Assembly (NCBI GenBank): GCA_034434235.1
Contig: DAOTZV010000004.1
Coordinates: 1 to 64,000 of the forward strand
DNA from: CAKZKT01 sp034434235
GTDB lineage: Bacteria > Chloroflexota > Anaerolineae > CG2-30-64-16
Direction: 5' to 3'
Length of the DNA: 64,000 nucleotides
Positions within the stretch are counted from its first letter, which is position 1. Each line of letters begins with the position of its first letter. This document shows positions 53,309 to 61,974 of this stretch, piece by piece. The position numbers and the translations under genes are program-made. The notes below the pieces were generated by a model, which was not told the origin of the DNA, ran no database searches, and saw only the letters and a list, made by a program, of their open reading frames with translations.

Positions 53309-56300
53309 AGAAGGAGCCCGGCGCCTGATCGCGGGGGTCGGCTTCGCCGATCCGGCCGCGGCAGCCCGCAGCGTGCGCGACCTGGCCATGATTCCGGGCG
53401 CGGCGTCCCATCTCGGCCGCCTCTGGCCCTGGCTGGTGACGGCCCTGGAAGGAGCCGCCAGCCCCGATCGGGCGCTGATCAACCTGACCCGCTTCGTCCA
53501 GGCCGCGGCCGACGGCGCCGCGCTGCTGGCCCGCCTGGCCGACGATCGGCGCCTGACCGAGATGCTGATCACCCTGTTCGCAGGGAGTCAGTTTCTCACC
53601 GAGATCCTGTTGCGCAACGGCCCCGACCTGGCGCGATTCACCGACCGGCGCGCGTTGGCCCGGCTCAAGACCGCGGACCAATTCGCCGCCGAAGCGCGCG
53701 CCGCCCTCCATGCCGTAGTAGGAGCGCACGGCCGTGCGTCCCTACCCGCATCCGACGGCCCGGCTTTCTTGCCGGCCGCGCTCGACCTCTTGCGCCGCTA
53801 CCAGCGAGAGGAGCTGTTGCGCATCGGGCTTTGCGATCTATGCGGCCTCCTCGACCTGCCGTCGGTCACCCAACAGCTTGCCAACCTGGCCGAAGGGGTG
53901 GTCGGCGTTGCGCTCGAGCTGGCAGCCGACCAGACGGCCACCGATCCGGCCGGCTTCACCGTGCTGGCGCTGGGCAAGCTGGGCAGCGGCGAGCTGAACT
54001 ACAGCTCGGACATCGACCTGATCTTCCTGGCCGACGGAGATGCCGACCGCTACCAGCGCATGGCCGAGCGGCTGATCGCCGTGCTCTCTGAGGCGACGGC
54101 CGAAGGCTTCCTCTATCGCGTGGACATGCGCCTGCGGCCCTGGGGCGCGGTCGGCCCGCTGATCGCCACCGTGCCCGGGTACATCAAATACCTGAAGGAG
54201 ACGGCCCGGCTCTGGGAAAAGCAGGCGCTCTTGCGCGCCCGGCCGATCGCCGGGGAGCGCGCGCTCGGCCAGGCGTTTCTGGCGAGCGCGGCCGATCTGA
54301 TCTTCGCCACCGATCGCCAGGCCGTGCGCGCCGATGTCCACGCCATGAAGCAGCGCACCGAAGCGCGCCTGCGCGAAACCGGCCGCGATCGGGGCGAGGT
54401 CAAGCTGGGCGAGGGATCCATCCGCGACGTGGAGTTCGTCGTTCAGTTCCTGCAACTGACGCACGGCGCGGCATATCCCGACCTGCGCGGGGGCGCCATC
54501 CTCGAGCTGCTCGACCGTCTGGCCGAACACGGCCTGATCACGGCCGATGAACACCGCATCCTGTCGGAAGGATATGTTTTCCTGCGCACGGTGGAACACT
54601 ATCTGCAGATCCTGGACTATCGCCAGACCCATATCCTGCCGACCCATCCGGCCGATCTGCGCTATCTGGCCCGGCGCCTGGGCTACATCGGTCCCCAGGC
54701 GGCCGAGCGCTTCGTCACCCGTTACCAGCAACACAGCGCGGCCGTGCGCGCCATCTACTGGCGCCACCTGGCTGCACCCGAAAGCCCATCAGGAGGACCT
54801 GCCATGACAAAGGCTGTCGGACAGCCCTCTCTTGCGGCGGCGAACCAGCCGGCCGCCGACCCCGCCGAGGTGCAACTGCGCCGCCATATCGCCCGCATGT
54901 CGCCATCCTATGCCGAGGCGTTCAGCGAGCAGGAGATCCGCCGCCACGCCGATCTGGCCGGCCGGCTCAGCGACTCCAATCCGGTCGAGGTGCGGGCCGA
55001 GCAGGTCGGCGACTCGCGGTGGCGGGTGACCATCGTCGCCTACGACTATCTGGGCGAGCTGTCGGCCATTTGCGGACTGCTCTTTGCCGACGGCTTCAAC
55101 ATCATTGACGGCCAGGTGTTCACCTACGAAGCCGAAGCCGACAACGGATCGGCCGCGGCCGACGGCCGGCCGGGCCGGCGGAAGATCGTGGACGTCTTCA
55201 CCGTAGATTCGACCCAGGCCGAAGCCCGGGCCGGCCAGGACGTGCTCGGCAAAGAGCTATGGCTGAGCTATGCCGGCAACCTGGCCGCGCTGTTGCGCCT
55301 GCTGCACGGCCGCCAGCAGCGCGAAGCCCTGGGCGCGCTCGTGAAACGGGTGGCGGCCGCCATGCAGGCCATGCCGCCGACCGCTCCCATCCTGCACCCC
55401 GTGGAGATCGAGATTGACAACGATTCTTCCGACCGCTACACCATCCTGCGCATAGATGCCCCCGACACGGCCGGCTTCCTGTACGAATTCACCAATGCCC
55501 TGGCGCTCAACGGCGTCTACATCGCCCAGGTTTCGGTCAATTCCATCGGCAATCGAGTGCACGACATCCTCTACGTCACCGATGTCCAGGGGCGCAAGAT
55601 CACCGACCCCAACAAGCAACGCGAGCTGCGCGCTGCCACCGTGCTGGTCAAACATTTCACGCACCTGTTGCCCCTCTCGCCCAATCCCGAGGCCGCGCTG
55701 ATCCACTTCAACGAATACCTGGGCGAGCTCTTCCGCCGGCCCTCGTGGCCCGACGAGCTGGCCTCGCTGGAGCGCCCCGAAGTGCTCAGCGCGCTGGCGC
55801 GGCTGCTGGGCGTGAGCGAATTCCTGTGGGACGACTTCCTGCGCATGCAATACGCCAACCTCTTCCCGGTAGTGGAGGATGTGGCCGCGCTGGCGCGACC
55901 TAAGGATCGCGACGTGCTGAAGGCCGAGCTGGCCGCTGAGCTGGCCGCCGCGGCCGACGGCCAGGAACGACGCCGCCGGCTCAACGCATTCAAAGACCGG
56001 GAGATGTTCCGCATTGACATGCGCCACATCATGGGCCATGCGCCCGAATTCGGCCAGTTCGCGGCCGAGCTGACCGACCTGGTCGAGACGGTGGTGGCGG
56101 CCGCCGCCGATCTGGTGTTGGCCGAGCTGATCGCCCAGTACGGGGAGCCGCGCGGGGACGACGGCGCGCCGATTCCCCTGGCGGTATGCGCGCTGGGCAA
56201 ATGCGGCGGCCGCGAGCTGGGCTACGCCTCGGACATCGAGGTGATGTTCGTCTACGGCGGGCCGGGCCAGACGAGCGGGCCGCGCGTGCTCAGCGCGACC

Positions 56301-57020
56301 GAATTCTTCGAGCGGCTCGTGGCCGGCTTCAAGGCGGCCATCTGGGCGCGCCGCGAGGGGATCTTCGAGATTGATTTGGACCTGCGGCCCTACGGCAAGG
56401 CCGGAAGCCTGGCCGTCTCGTTCGATGCCTTTCGCCGCTACTTTGCGCCGGCCGGCCCGGCCTGGAGCTACGAGCGCCAGGCGCTCATCAAGCTGCGCGC
56501 CATCGCCGGCGACCCCGCATTCGGCCGCCAGGTGGAGGCGCTGCGCGACGAGCTCGTCTACACCCCGCTGCCGTTCGACGTGGCCGCCATGCGCGCCATG
56601 CGCGAACGGCAGCTCCGCCATCTGGTCACCCCCGGCACGATCAACGCCAAATTCAGTCCGGGCGGGCTGGTGGATGTAGAATACACGGTACAGGGCCTCC
56701 AGATGATGTACGGCCACGCGCATCCCGAGATCCGTCTGACGAACACCCAGGCGGCCATCCGTGCGCTGGCTCAGGCCGACATCATCTCGGTCGAAAACGC
56801 GGCCCGCTTGAGCGAGGCGCTCCTCTTCCTGCGCGAGCTGATCAACGCCCTGCGGGTGGTGCGCGGCAACAGCAAAGACCTCACCGTGCCGCCGGAGGGC
56901 AGCGAGGAGTTCGCGTTCCTGGCGCGGCGCCTGGGCTACGGCAACGAGCCCGGCCGCCTGCGAGGCGACCTGATGCACCATCTGGAATGGGTGCGCCGGC
57001 TCAACGCGCGGCTGCTATGA
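53277..57020 (+). CDS. glnE: GlnE-type glutamine synthetase adenylyltransferase with central ACT domains
   Basis: A 1247-residue GlnE-like protein, some 300 longer than the E. coli enzyme. N-terminal nucleotidyltransferase with LGKLGSGELNYSSDIDLIF (about 230-250) and its helical partner (GSIRDVEFVVQFLQL); a middle region (about 510-790) with two ACT domains (TIVAYDYLGELSAICGLLF near 584 and RIDAPDTAGFLYEFTNALAL near 725); then a second nucleotidyltransferase with LGKCGGRELGYASDIEVMF (about 972-990) and helical domain (GGLVDVEYTVQGLQMMY). GlnE adenylylates and deadenylylates glutamine synthetase. ACT domains sense glutamine in GlnD, so direct sensing is plausible. The second active site reads Asp-x-Glu. 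A strong internal ribosome site precedes Met 510. Confidence 0.9.
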   Translation: MHALFPPYLDEEGARRLIAGVGFADPAAAARSVRDLAMIPGAASHLGRLWPWLVTALEGAASPDRALINLTRFVQAAADGAALLARLADDRRLTEMLITLFAGSQFLTEILLRNGPDLARFTDRRALARLKTADQFAAEARAALHAVVGAHGRASLPASDGPAFLPAALDLLRRYQREELLRIGLCDLCGLLDLPSVTQQLANLAEGVVGVALELAADQTATDPAGFTVLALGKLGSGELNYSSDIDLIFLADGDADRYQRMAERLIAVLSEATAEGFLYRVDMRLRPWGAVGPLIATVPGYIKYLKETARLWEKQALLRARPIAGERALGQAFLASAADLIFATDRQAVRADVHAMKQRTEARLRETGRDRGEVKLGEGSIRDVEFVVQFLQLTHGAAYPDLRGGAILELLDRLAEHGLITADEHRILSEGYVFLRTVEHYLQILDYRQTHILPTHPADLRYLARRLGYIGPQAAERFVTRYQQHSAAVRAIYWRHLAAPESPSGGPAMTKAVGQPSLAAANQPAADPAEVQLRRHIARMSPSYAEAFSEQEIRRHADLAGRLSDSNPVEVRAEQVGDSRWRVTIVAYDYLGELSAICGLLFADGFNIIDGQVFTYEAEADNGSAAADGRPGRRKIVDVFTVDSTQAEARAGQDVLGKELWLSYAGNLAALLRLLHGRQQREALGALVKRVAAAMQAMPPTAPILHPVEIEIDNDSSDRYTILRIDAPDTAGFLYEFTNALALNGVYIAQVSVNSIGNRVHDILYVTDVQGRKITDPNKQRELRAATVLVKHFTHLLPLSPNPEAALIHFNEYLGELFRRPSWPDELASLERPEVLSALARLLGVSEFLWDDFLRMQYANLFPVVEDVAALARPKDRDVLKAELAAELAAAADGQERRRRLNAFKDREMFRIDMRHIMGHAPEFGQFAAELTDLVETVVAAAADLVLAELIAQYGEPRGDDGAPIPLAVCALGKCGGRELGYASDIEVMFVYGGPGQTSGPRVLSATEFFERLVAGFKAAIWARREGIFEIDLDLRPYGKAGSLAVSFDAFRRYFAPAGPAWSYERQALIKLRAIAGDPAFGRQVEALRDELVYTPLPFDVAAMRAMRERQLRHLVTPGTINAKFSPGGLVDVEYTVQGLQMMYGHAHPEIRLTNTQAAIRALAQADIISVENAARLSEALLFLRELINALRVVRGNSKDLTVPPEGSEEFAFLARRLGYGNEPGRLRGDLMHHLEWVRRLNARLL
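53718..53745. repeat. In-frame 28-bp palindrome in glnE
   Basis: GTAGGAGCGCACGG joined directly to CCGTGCGTCCCTAC; 12 of 14 pairs match. It is translated as part of GAHGRASLP, out of character with the helical domain around it. Confidence 0.75.
54791..54806 (+). promoter_or_regulatory. Internal ribosome binding site and ATG in glnE
   Basis: Perfect AGGAGG (54791-54796), 7 nt, ATG (54804-54806), in frame with glnE at codon 510, exactly at the boundary of the first GlnE half and the ACT region. Confidence 0.6.
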
Positions 57021-57078
57021 GGTTGAGATTAAGCTTAACCTCGGCCTTAGCCTCAGCCTCAGCAAAGGAGGAAGTCAC

Positions 57079-58350
57079 ATGAAGCGATCGTTCTTGCCCG
57101 TCGCTCCCGCGGTAGCCGCCCTTTCAGCCAGGCGGAGCGTTGCGCTCGCGTTTCTCATCGGCGCCGTGCTCCTGCTGGCGCTGGTCAGTTGCGGCAAGCC
57201 GCCCACCCCCACGCCCGAGCCGGTCACGGTGCGCCTGGCCCTGCCGGTCGCCGACCAGGATCAGGCGAAGAAGCTGGCCGAGCAGTTCGGCAAGGCACAT
57301 CCCGGCGTCACCGTCGAGCTGGTGCCGCGGCGCTGGGATGTGCTCACGGGCGTAGATCCGGCCACGGCCGACGTGGTCCTCACCACGCAGTTCGCCCTCG
57401 ACGAGTTGCGTCGCCGCGGCCTGCTGATCAGCCTCGATCCGCTCATCGCCGGCGACAAGGAGCTGGACCAGGCCGACTTCCTGCCGAACGCCCTCAAGAT
57501 GTTCGTGGACAACGGCAAGACCTGGGCCTTGCCGGCCGGATTGGACGTCCAGGTGCTCTACTTCAACAAAGACCTGTTCGACCGTCGCGGGGTGCCCTAT
57601 CCGACCGAGAAATGGACGCGCGACGACTTTGCCCAGGCCGCGCGCAAGCTGAGCGATGGGGCAACCGGCGTCTTCGGCTATGCCGTGGTCACCGACTTCC
57701 TCGACCCGATCCTCTTCGTCTATCAACACGGCGGCCGGCTGTTCGACGACCTGCAGTCGCCCACGCGCACCACCTTCACCGACCCGAAGACGGTGGAAGC
57801 GGTGGACTGGTACGCGCGGCTGCTGCGCGAGCCGGGGGTCGTCCTCACCGCGCAAAACGCGCAGGAGGTGGGCGCGGGCAACGTGCAATACACCGTGCGC
57901 TCGGGCAAGGTGGGCATGTGGATCGCGTCCCTCTCGGCGCGCGGGGGACGCCTCGAGCGGGGGCCGTGGCCGATGAAGTGGGGCATGGCGCCGTTGCCGG
58001 CCGACGCTCGCGCGGCCACCATGGCGACCGCGGTCGGCTACGGCATCACCACGCAATGCAAAAGATCGGTGACCTGCTGGCAGCTTGCCGTCTTCATGAG
58101 CAAACAGCCGATCGCCACCTTCGCGCCGGCCCGGCGCTCGCTGGTCAAAGCCGTGACCGGCCAGGATGTCGAAGTGGCGCGCATCGCGCAGGCGGCGGCC
58201 GACAACTCGCTCATGATCCGCGCCGGCGATCTGAACAGGCTGGAGAAGGCCATCGAGGCGTTCATGGCTGCGGTCGAGGCGGTCGTGGCGGATCGGGCGT
58301 CGGCCGCCGAAGCGCTGGCGGCCGCGCAACAGCAATCCCCGATGCCGTAA
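57079..58350 (+). CDS. Extracellular solute-binding lipoprotein (type 1, sugar-type)
   Basis: A 423-residue ABC solute-binding protein of family 1. Lipobox LVSC with Cys 38 after a long positively charged start, a Pro/Thr-rich tether (PPTPTPEP), and LAEQFGKAHPGVTVELVPRR, YFNKDLFDRRGVPYPTEKWT, typical of sugar binders. No permease or ATPase follows, so the partner is elsewhere or it works as an orphan receptor. AAGGAGG precedes the ATG. Its stop codon lies in the first unit of a tandem repeat. Confidence 0.88.
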   Translation: MKRSFLPVAPAVAALSARRSVALAFLIGAVLLLALVSCGKPPTPTPEPVTVRLALPVADQDQAKKLAEQFGKAHPGVTVELVPRRWDVLTGVDPATADVVLTTQFALDELRRRGLLISLDPLIAGDKELDQADFLPNALKMFVDNGKTWALPAGLDVQVLYFNKDLFDRRGVPYPTEKWTRDDFAQAARKLSDGATGVFGYAVVTDFLDPILFVYQHGGRLFDDLQSPTRTTFTDPKTVEAVDWYARLLREPGVVLTAQNAQEVGAGNVQYTVRSGKVGMWIASLSARGGRLERGPWPMKWGMAPLPADARAATMATAVGYGITTQCKRSVTCWQLAVFMSKQPIATFAPARRSLVKAVTGQDVEVARIAQAAADNSLMIRAGDLNRLEKAIEAFMAAVEAVVADRASAAEALAAAQQQSPMP

Positions 58351-58501
58351 GGCGAGATTCATCTCGCCCCCGCCATCGTAGGGCGAGATTTATCTCGCCC
58401 CCGCCATTGTAAGGCGAGATTCATCTCGCCTCTACCATTGTAAGGCGAGATTCATCTCGCCTCTACCATTGTAAGGCGAAATAAATTTCGCCTTACAATG
58501 G
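58348..58501. repeat. Five tandem 31-bp palindromic units
   Basis: Units start at 58348, 58379, 58410, 58441 and 58472. Each holds an inverted repeat such as GGCGAGAT-TC-ATCTCGCC. The last unit reads GGCGAAAT-AA-ATTTCGCC, changed on both arms so that pairing is kept, and extends to a perfect 17-bp inverted repeat at 58466-58501 (arm CCATTGTAAGGCGAAAT, loop AA). Confidence 0.9.
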
Positions 58502-58516
58502 TGTATGGAGGTTGTC

Positions 58517-59350
58517 ATGGCAAACCGGATGACCGACCGCCTGAGGAACGGCCTGCGCCGCGGGGGAGATGCATCGCTCATCGTCAGCGGCTGGGTGGCC
58601 GACCGGCTGCTGGACGTCGCGCTGTGGGCCGTGAACCTGGTGCGCGACCTGCCCGTGCGGATCGGCCGGCTGGCAGTGACCTTGTGGCAGGGGTTGCGCG
58701 GCATCGTCCTGGCGCTGCCCGAGGCATGGCGCGCCGGCCGCAGCGGCCCTGGGCTGCGAAGCTGGCTGGCTGCCGTGCCCAGGCGGGCCGGCGCCTGGCT
58801 GATCGTCCTCCTCTTTCGCGTGCTGGATCTCGTCGGCGTGCCCGAGCTGTGGAACCTGCTCATGCGGCTCATCGCGCACGTCAGCCCGCTCACCGGCGAC
58901 GAGATCGGCGCCGCGGCGGCCATCCTCGGCCCGAACGCGCTGCGCTACGCCGAAGTGCGCGTGGCCGAGGGCGGCGCCCTCAACCTCATCTTCAAACGCA
59001 ACCAGGGCCGGGCATTCACCACCTTTCACACGATCAACATGCCGACCTTCGGCCCGCATCGCCGCGCCAACTTCGCCATCCTCCTCCACGAGCTGGTGCA
59101 CGTCTACCAGTACGAGCGCACCGGCGGCCTCTACATCGCCGAGGCGATCTACGCGCAACACACCACCGGCTACGACTACGGCACCCCCGACGACCTGCAG
59201 ATGTGCCTGGCGAACGGCCTCTGCTATCGCAATCTCAATCGCGAGCAGCAGGCACAGCTCGTCCAGGACTACTACGAGCGGCTGCGCGATGGCCTGCCGG
59301 TGACGGCATACGAGCCGTTCATCGCGGAGATGCGGCAGGGGCGGATCTAG
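58517..59350 (+). CDS. Uncharacterised HExxH protein
   Basis: A 277-residue protein. N-terminal half hydrophobic/amphipathic (IVSGWVADRLLDVALWAVNLV, AWLIVLLFRVLDLVG); C-terminal half with HELVHVYQYERTGGLYIAEA (HExxH near residue 191), as in DUF4157-like putative metallopeptidases. The third zinc ligand is probably Glu in IAEAIYAQ. Unlike DUF4157 it is not attached to a toxin-like or phage-like domain. ATG 58517 is chosen because GGAGG is 5 nt before it. It starts 15 bp after the palindrome array. Confidence 0.75.
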   Translation: MANRMTDRLRNGLRRGGDASLIVSGWVADRLLDVALWAVNLVRDLPVRIGRLAVTLWQGLRGIVLALPEAWRAGRSGPGLRSWLAAVPRRAGAWLIVLLFRVLDLVGVPELWNLLMRLIAHVSPLTGDEIGAAAAILGPNALRYAEVRVAEGGALNLIFKRNQGRAFTTFHTINMPTFGPHRRANFAILLHELVHVYQYERTGGLYIAEAIYAQHTTGYDYGTPDDLQMCLANGLCYRNLNREQQAQLVQDYYERLRDGLPVTAYEPFIAEMRQGRI

Positions 59351-59369
59351 CAGGAGATGCGCGGGAAGG

Positions 59370-60425
59370 CTACCAACCGGTGAGCGGCAACGCCTCGACG
59401 GTACGGCCGCGATAGCCGGTCACGGTGACGGCGCAGAACAGCGAGTTGTAAATCGCCTCCTCGGTGGCCTCGATGGCGGCCAGGAAGAGGGGCGAAACGA
59501 GATCGTTGGGCAGGTCGGGCCACATCGTCACGGCTTTTCGCCGCGCCGGCGTGCGGCGCACCGCCTCGGCGGTCGAAAAGGCGAGCGCGTAGTCGCCGGA
59601 GCCGTTCGACATGGCCGCGCCGGTGCGCGCCAATCCCGCGAACGCCCGTCGCGCCAGCCGCGTCAGGTTGCGATCCGACAGGGGCGCGTCGGTGGCGAGG
59701 ACGATCATGATCGAGCCGTCCGCGTCTTGGCGCTCCAGTTGGTCCTTCAGGTAATAGCGCCCCAACCTCTGGCCGACCGGAATGCCCATCACCTGGAGGA
59801 CGCCGCCGAAGTTCGTCTGCACCAGCGCGCCGACGGTGTAGCCGCCCAGCTCGACGGGCAACCGCCGCGAGCTGGTCCCGATGCCGCCTTTCCAGCCGAA
59901 CGCCACCGTGCCCGTCCCCGCGCCCACGCATCCCTCGGCCACCGGGCCGTCCGCGGCGCGCGCGATGGCCGCCAACACGTGATCGGCCGTCACGGCCCGA
60001 CGGCGGATGTCGTTCAGCCAGCCGTCGTTCGTCTCGCCGACGACGGGATTGACCGACGTCACCGCCTCGTTGCCCGCTTGCGCCAGCGTCCAGTCCAGGA
60101 TGGCGTCGGCCGCGCGGGGCACGGCCAGGGTATTGGTCAACACGATCGGCGTCTCGATCTCGCCCAGCTCGGCGATCTGCGTTGCGCCGGCCAGCTTGCC
60201 GAAGCCGTTGCCCACCGCCAATCCGGCCGGGACCTTCTCCTGAAAGAGATTGCCGTCGTGGGGCAAGATCGCGGTGACGCCCGTGCGGATATCGTCCCCC
60301 TCCCAGAGGGTCACGTGCCCCACGCGCACGCCCGCCACATCGGTGATGGCATTCAACGGGCCGGGCGGCAAGATCCCCGGCGCGAGGCCGAGGGCTCGCG
60401 GCCTGGGTCTGTTCTCCGAATGCAT
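59370..60425 (-). CDS. P1/DmpA-family self-processing aminopeptidase
   Basis: A 351-residue DmpA/BapA-type peptidase. The sequence GWKGGIGTSSR (near residue 180) is the self-cleavage site where the Ser becomes the N-terminal nucleophile of the small subunit. ITDVAGVRVGHVTLW and TNFGGVLQVMGIPVG match the family. These enzymes release N-terminal D- or beta-amino acids from peptides. Start ATG 60425; the gene follows the GH4 gene in the same direction. Confidence 0.92.
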   Translation of the reverse strand: MHSENRPRPRALGLAPGILPPGPLNAITDVAGVRVGHVTLWEGDDIRTGVTAILPHDGNLFQEKVPAGLAVGNGFGKLAGATQIAELGEIETPIVLTNTLAVPRAADAILDWTLAQAGNEAVTSVNPVVGETNDGWLNDIRRRAVTADHVLAAIARAADGPVAEGCVGAGTGTVAFGWKGGIGTSSRRLPVELGGYTVGALVQTNFGGVLQVMGIPVGQRLGRYYLKDQLERQDADGSIMIVLATDAPLSDRNLTRLARRAFAGLARTGAAMSNGSGDYALAFSTAEAVRRTPARRKAVTMWPDLPNDLVSPLFLAAIEATEEAIYNSLFCAVTVTGYRGRTVEALPLTGW

Positions 60426-60488
60426 GCCTATCCTCGTCGCCGATAGCGTCACATCTCTTCCCGGCACACGCGTTCGACCAGGTCGCCC

Positions 60489-61862
60489 CTACCACCCCTC
60501 CGGCCACCTGAAGTGCTCGTTGATATCCTCGATATAAGCCATCGGCTCGTTGGGCTCCATGTGGAGCAACGCTTCGAGCACGGCCACGGCCTGGTCGTAG
60601 GTGCGCGTCTGGTGGCTCTCCAGGATGCTCCAAAGCAGGATCGTCTTGTCGCCGGTGTGGAACGCCTCGAGCGTTCGTTCCATGTCCAGCCAATCGGGAT
60701 AGATCTGCTCCAGCATGATCTTGTTGGGCAGCGGTCCCACGCGCAGCGGCTGGATCCCCTTGATGTTGACGATGGCCGGCACCTCCACCGCCACGTCGTC
60801 CGGGATGCCGCTCAGCGCGCCGTTGTTCGGCACGTTGACCTGGAACTGGCCTTCGTGGTCGTTGACCAATGCATCTATGATCGGGATGTGTTGCTCGGTC
60901 GTCTTCTCGCCGCCGAACAGGTTGATCGGCCGGATCTTCGGGTCGTAGGCCGCTTCCTTCATGTGCAGGCGCAGCTCGTCCTTCTGGCGCAAGATGCGGT
61001 CGCGGCCTTCGGGCGTGTCGCCGCCGCCGCCCGGCCCGTACCAGCGCTCGCGCGTCGCCAGGTCGGTGTGGTACCACCAGCCGCCCTGCCGCGGGGTGTC
61101 GCCGACCGGCATCAGGCCGTACATCTTGTACTGGTGGATGGCCGCGGGCGACATCTGCGTGGCGATGGCCTGGCCGTTCCGCCGGCACTCCTCCCAATAC
61201 GCCTCGGCCTTGTTCGCGATCCATTCGTCGAGCAGGGGGTAGGCGTCCTTGCCCTCGTAGAAGAAGTGCGTCAGCCAGATGTTGTGGTTGAGGCCCGGCG
61301 CCTGCCAGGTCACACGATTGGGATCCAGGCCCAGGAAGCGGGCGATCTGGCGATAGCCGTAGTGGCCGTGGCATAGCCCGCACACCTTGATCGAGGTCTC
61401 GCGGCTCATCAGCGTGGTGCCGTCGAACACCGGATTGCCGGCCTGGAGGAGCCAGGCGTCCGGGCAGATCCGCTCCATGTCCTGGGCCACATCGAGCATC
61501 AGCCGCAGGTTGTGCCATTCGGGCATGCCGGTGCGGCCGTAAAAGTAGCCGTGTTGGGCCGCCAGCTCGCGGCGGCGCTTCATGAAGTGCTCCTCGTGCG
61601 TGACCGTGGCAGTATTGATGACGAAGTCGGCATCCTGCAACGCCTCCGCCCGGTCGAGGGTGCGCTTGAAACGCAGATCGGCGCCCAGGTCTTCGGCGTA
61701 GCGTTGTCCCAGCCGATAGACCACGTCCAGCCGCTCTTCGTTGATGTCCATGAAGTGCACTTCGCTCCCCGCCAGGCTCTTCGTCAGGCAGAGGTCTTTG
61801 ACCAACCCCAGGGAGAAGACCGCGCTCCCCGCGCCGATGATGGTGACTTTGACGCTGCTCAT
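60489..61862 (-). CDS. Glycoside hydrolase family 4, alpha-glucosidase-like
   Basis: A 457-residue NAD- and Mn-dependent GH4 enzyme. NAD motif IIGAGSAVFSLGLVKDL, Mn site with the Cys and His in GLCHGHYGY and GLNHNIW. TQMSPAAIHQYKMYGLMPVGDT and the DAYPLLDEW segment resemble the AglA alpha-glucosidases more than the MelA-type alpha-galactosidases. Other GH4 members act on alpha-glucuronides, which would suit the sugar-acid kinase upstream. Cytoplasmic. Confidence 0.88.
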   Translation of the reverse strand: MSSVKVTIIGAGSAVFSLGLVKDLCLTKSLAGSEVHFMDINEERLDVVYRLGQRYAEDLGADLRFKRTLDRAEALQDADFVINTATVTHEEHFMKRRRELAAQHGYFYGRTGMPEWHNLRLMLDVAQDMERICPDAWLLQAGNPVFDGTTLMSRETSIKVCGLCHGHYGYRQIARFLGLDPNRVTWQAPGLNHNIWLTHFFYEGKDAYPLLDEWIANKAEAYWEECRRNGQAIATQMSPAAIHQYKMYGLMPVGDTPRQGGWWYHTDLATRERWYGPGGGGDTPEGRDRILRQKDELRLHMKEAAYDPKIRPINLFGGEKTTEQHIPIIDALVNDHEGQFQVNVPNNGALSGIPDDVAVEVPAIVNIKGIQPLRVGPLPNKIMLEQIYPDWLDMERTLEAFHTGDKTILLWSILESHQTRTYDQAVAVLEALLHMEPNEPMAYIEDINEHFRWPEGW

Positions 61863-61974
61863 GATGGACTCCAGAGTTCAAGGTTATCCGTAACACAAGC
61901 CGGAGGCTTGTGTTATGGCGCCAGACGGCAAGCCAAGGCTTGCGGTACACGGGCGGCGCAAGCCAAGGCTTGCG
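61863..61974. repeat. CAAGCC/GGCTTG palindromes
   Basis: TAACACAAGCC-GGA-GGCTTGTGTTA (perfect, near 61890-61914) followed by two copies of GGCAAGCCAAGGCTTGCG-like palindromes near 61930 and 61960. They lie between the sugar-acid kinase stop and the GH4 start. Confidence 0.75.

Noticed and set aside
58348..58501. CRISPR array
   Set aside because: Units are contiguous 31-bp repeats with no unique spacers, and there are no cas genes.
59347..61950. 867-codon minus-strand frame over the GH4 and DmpA genes
   Set aside because: Wrong frame of the same strand; the real genes are in another frame with their motifs.
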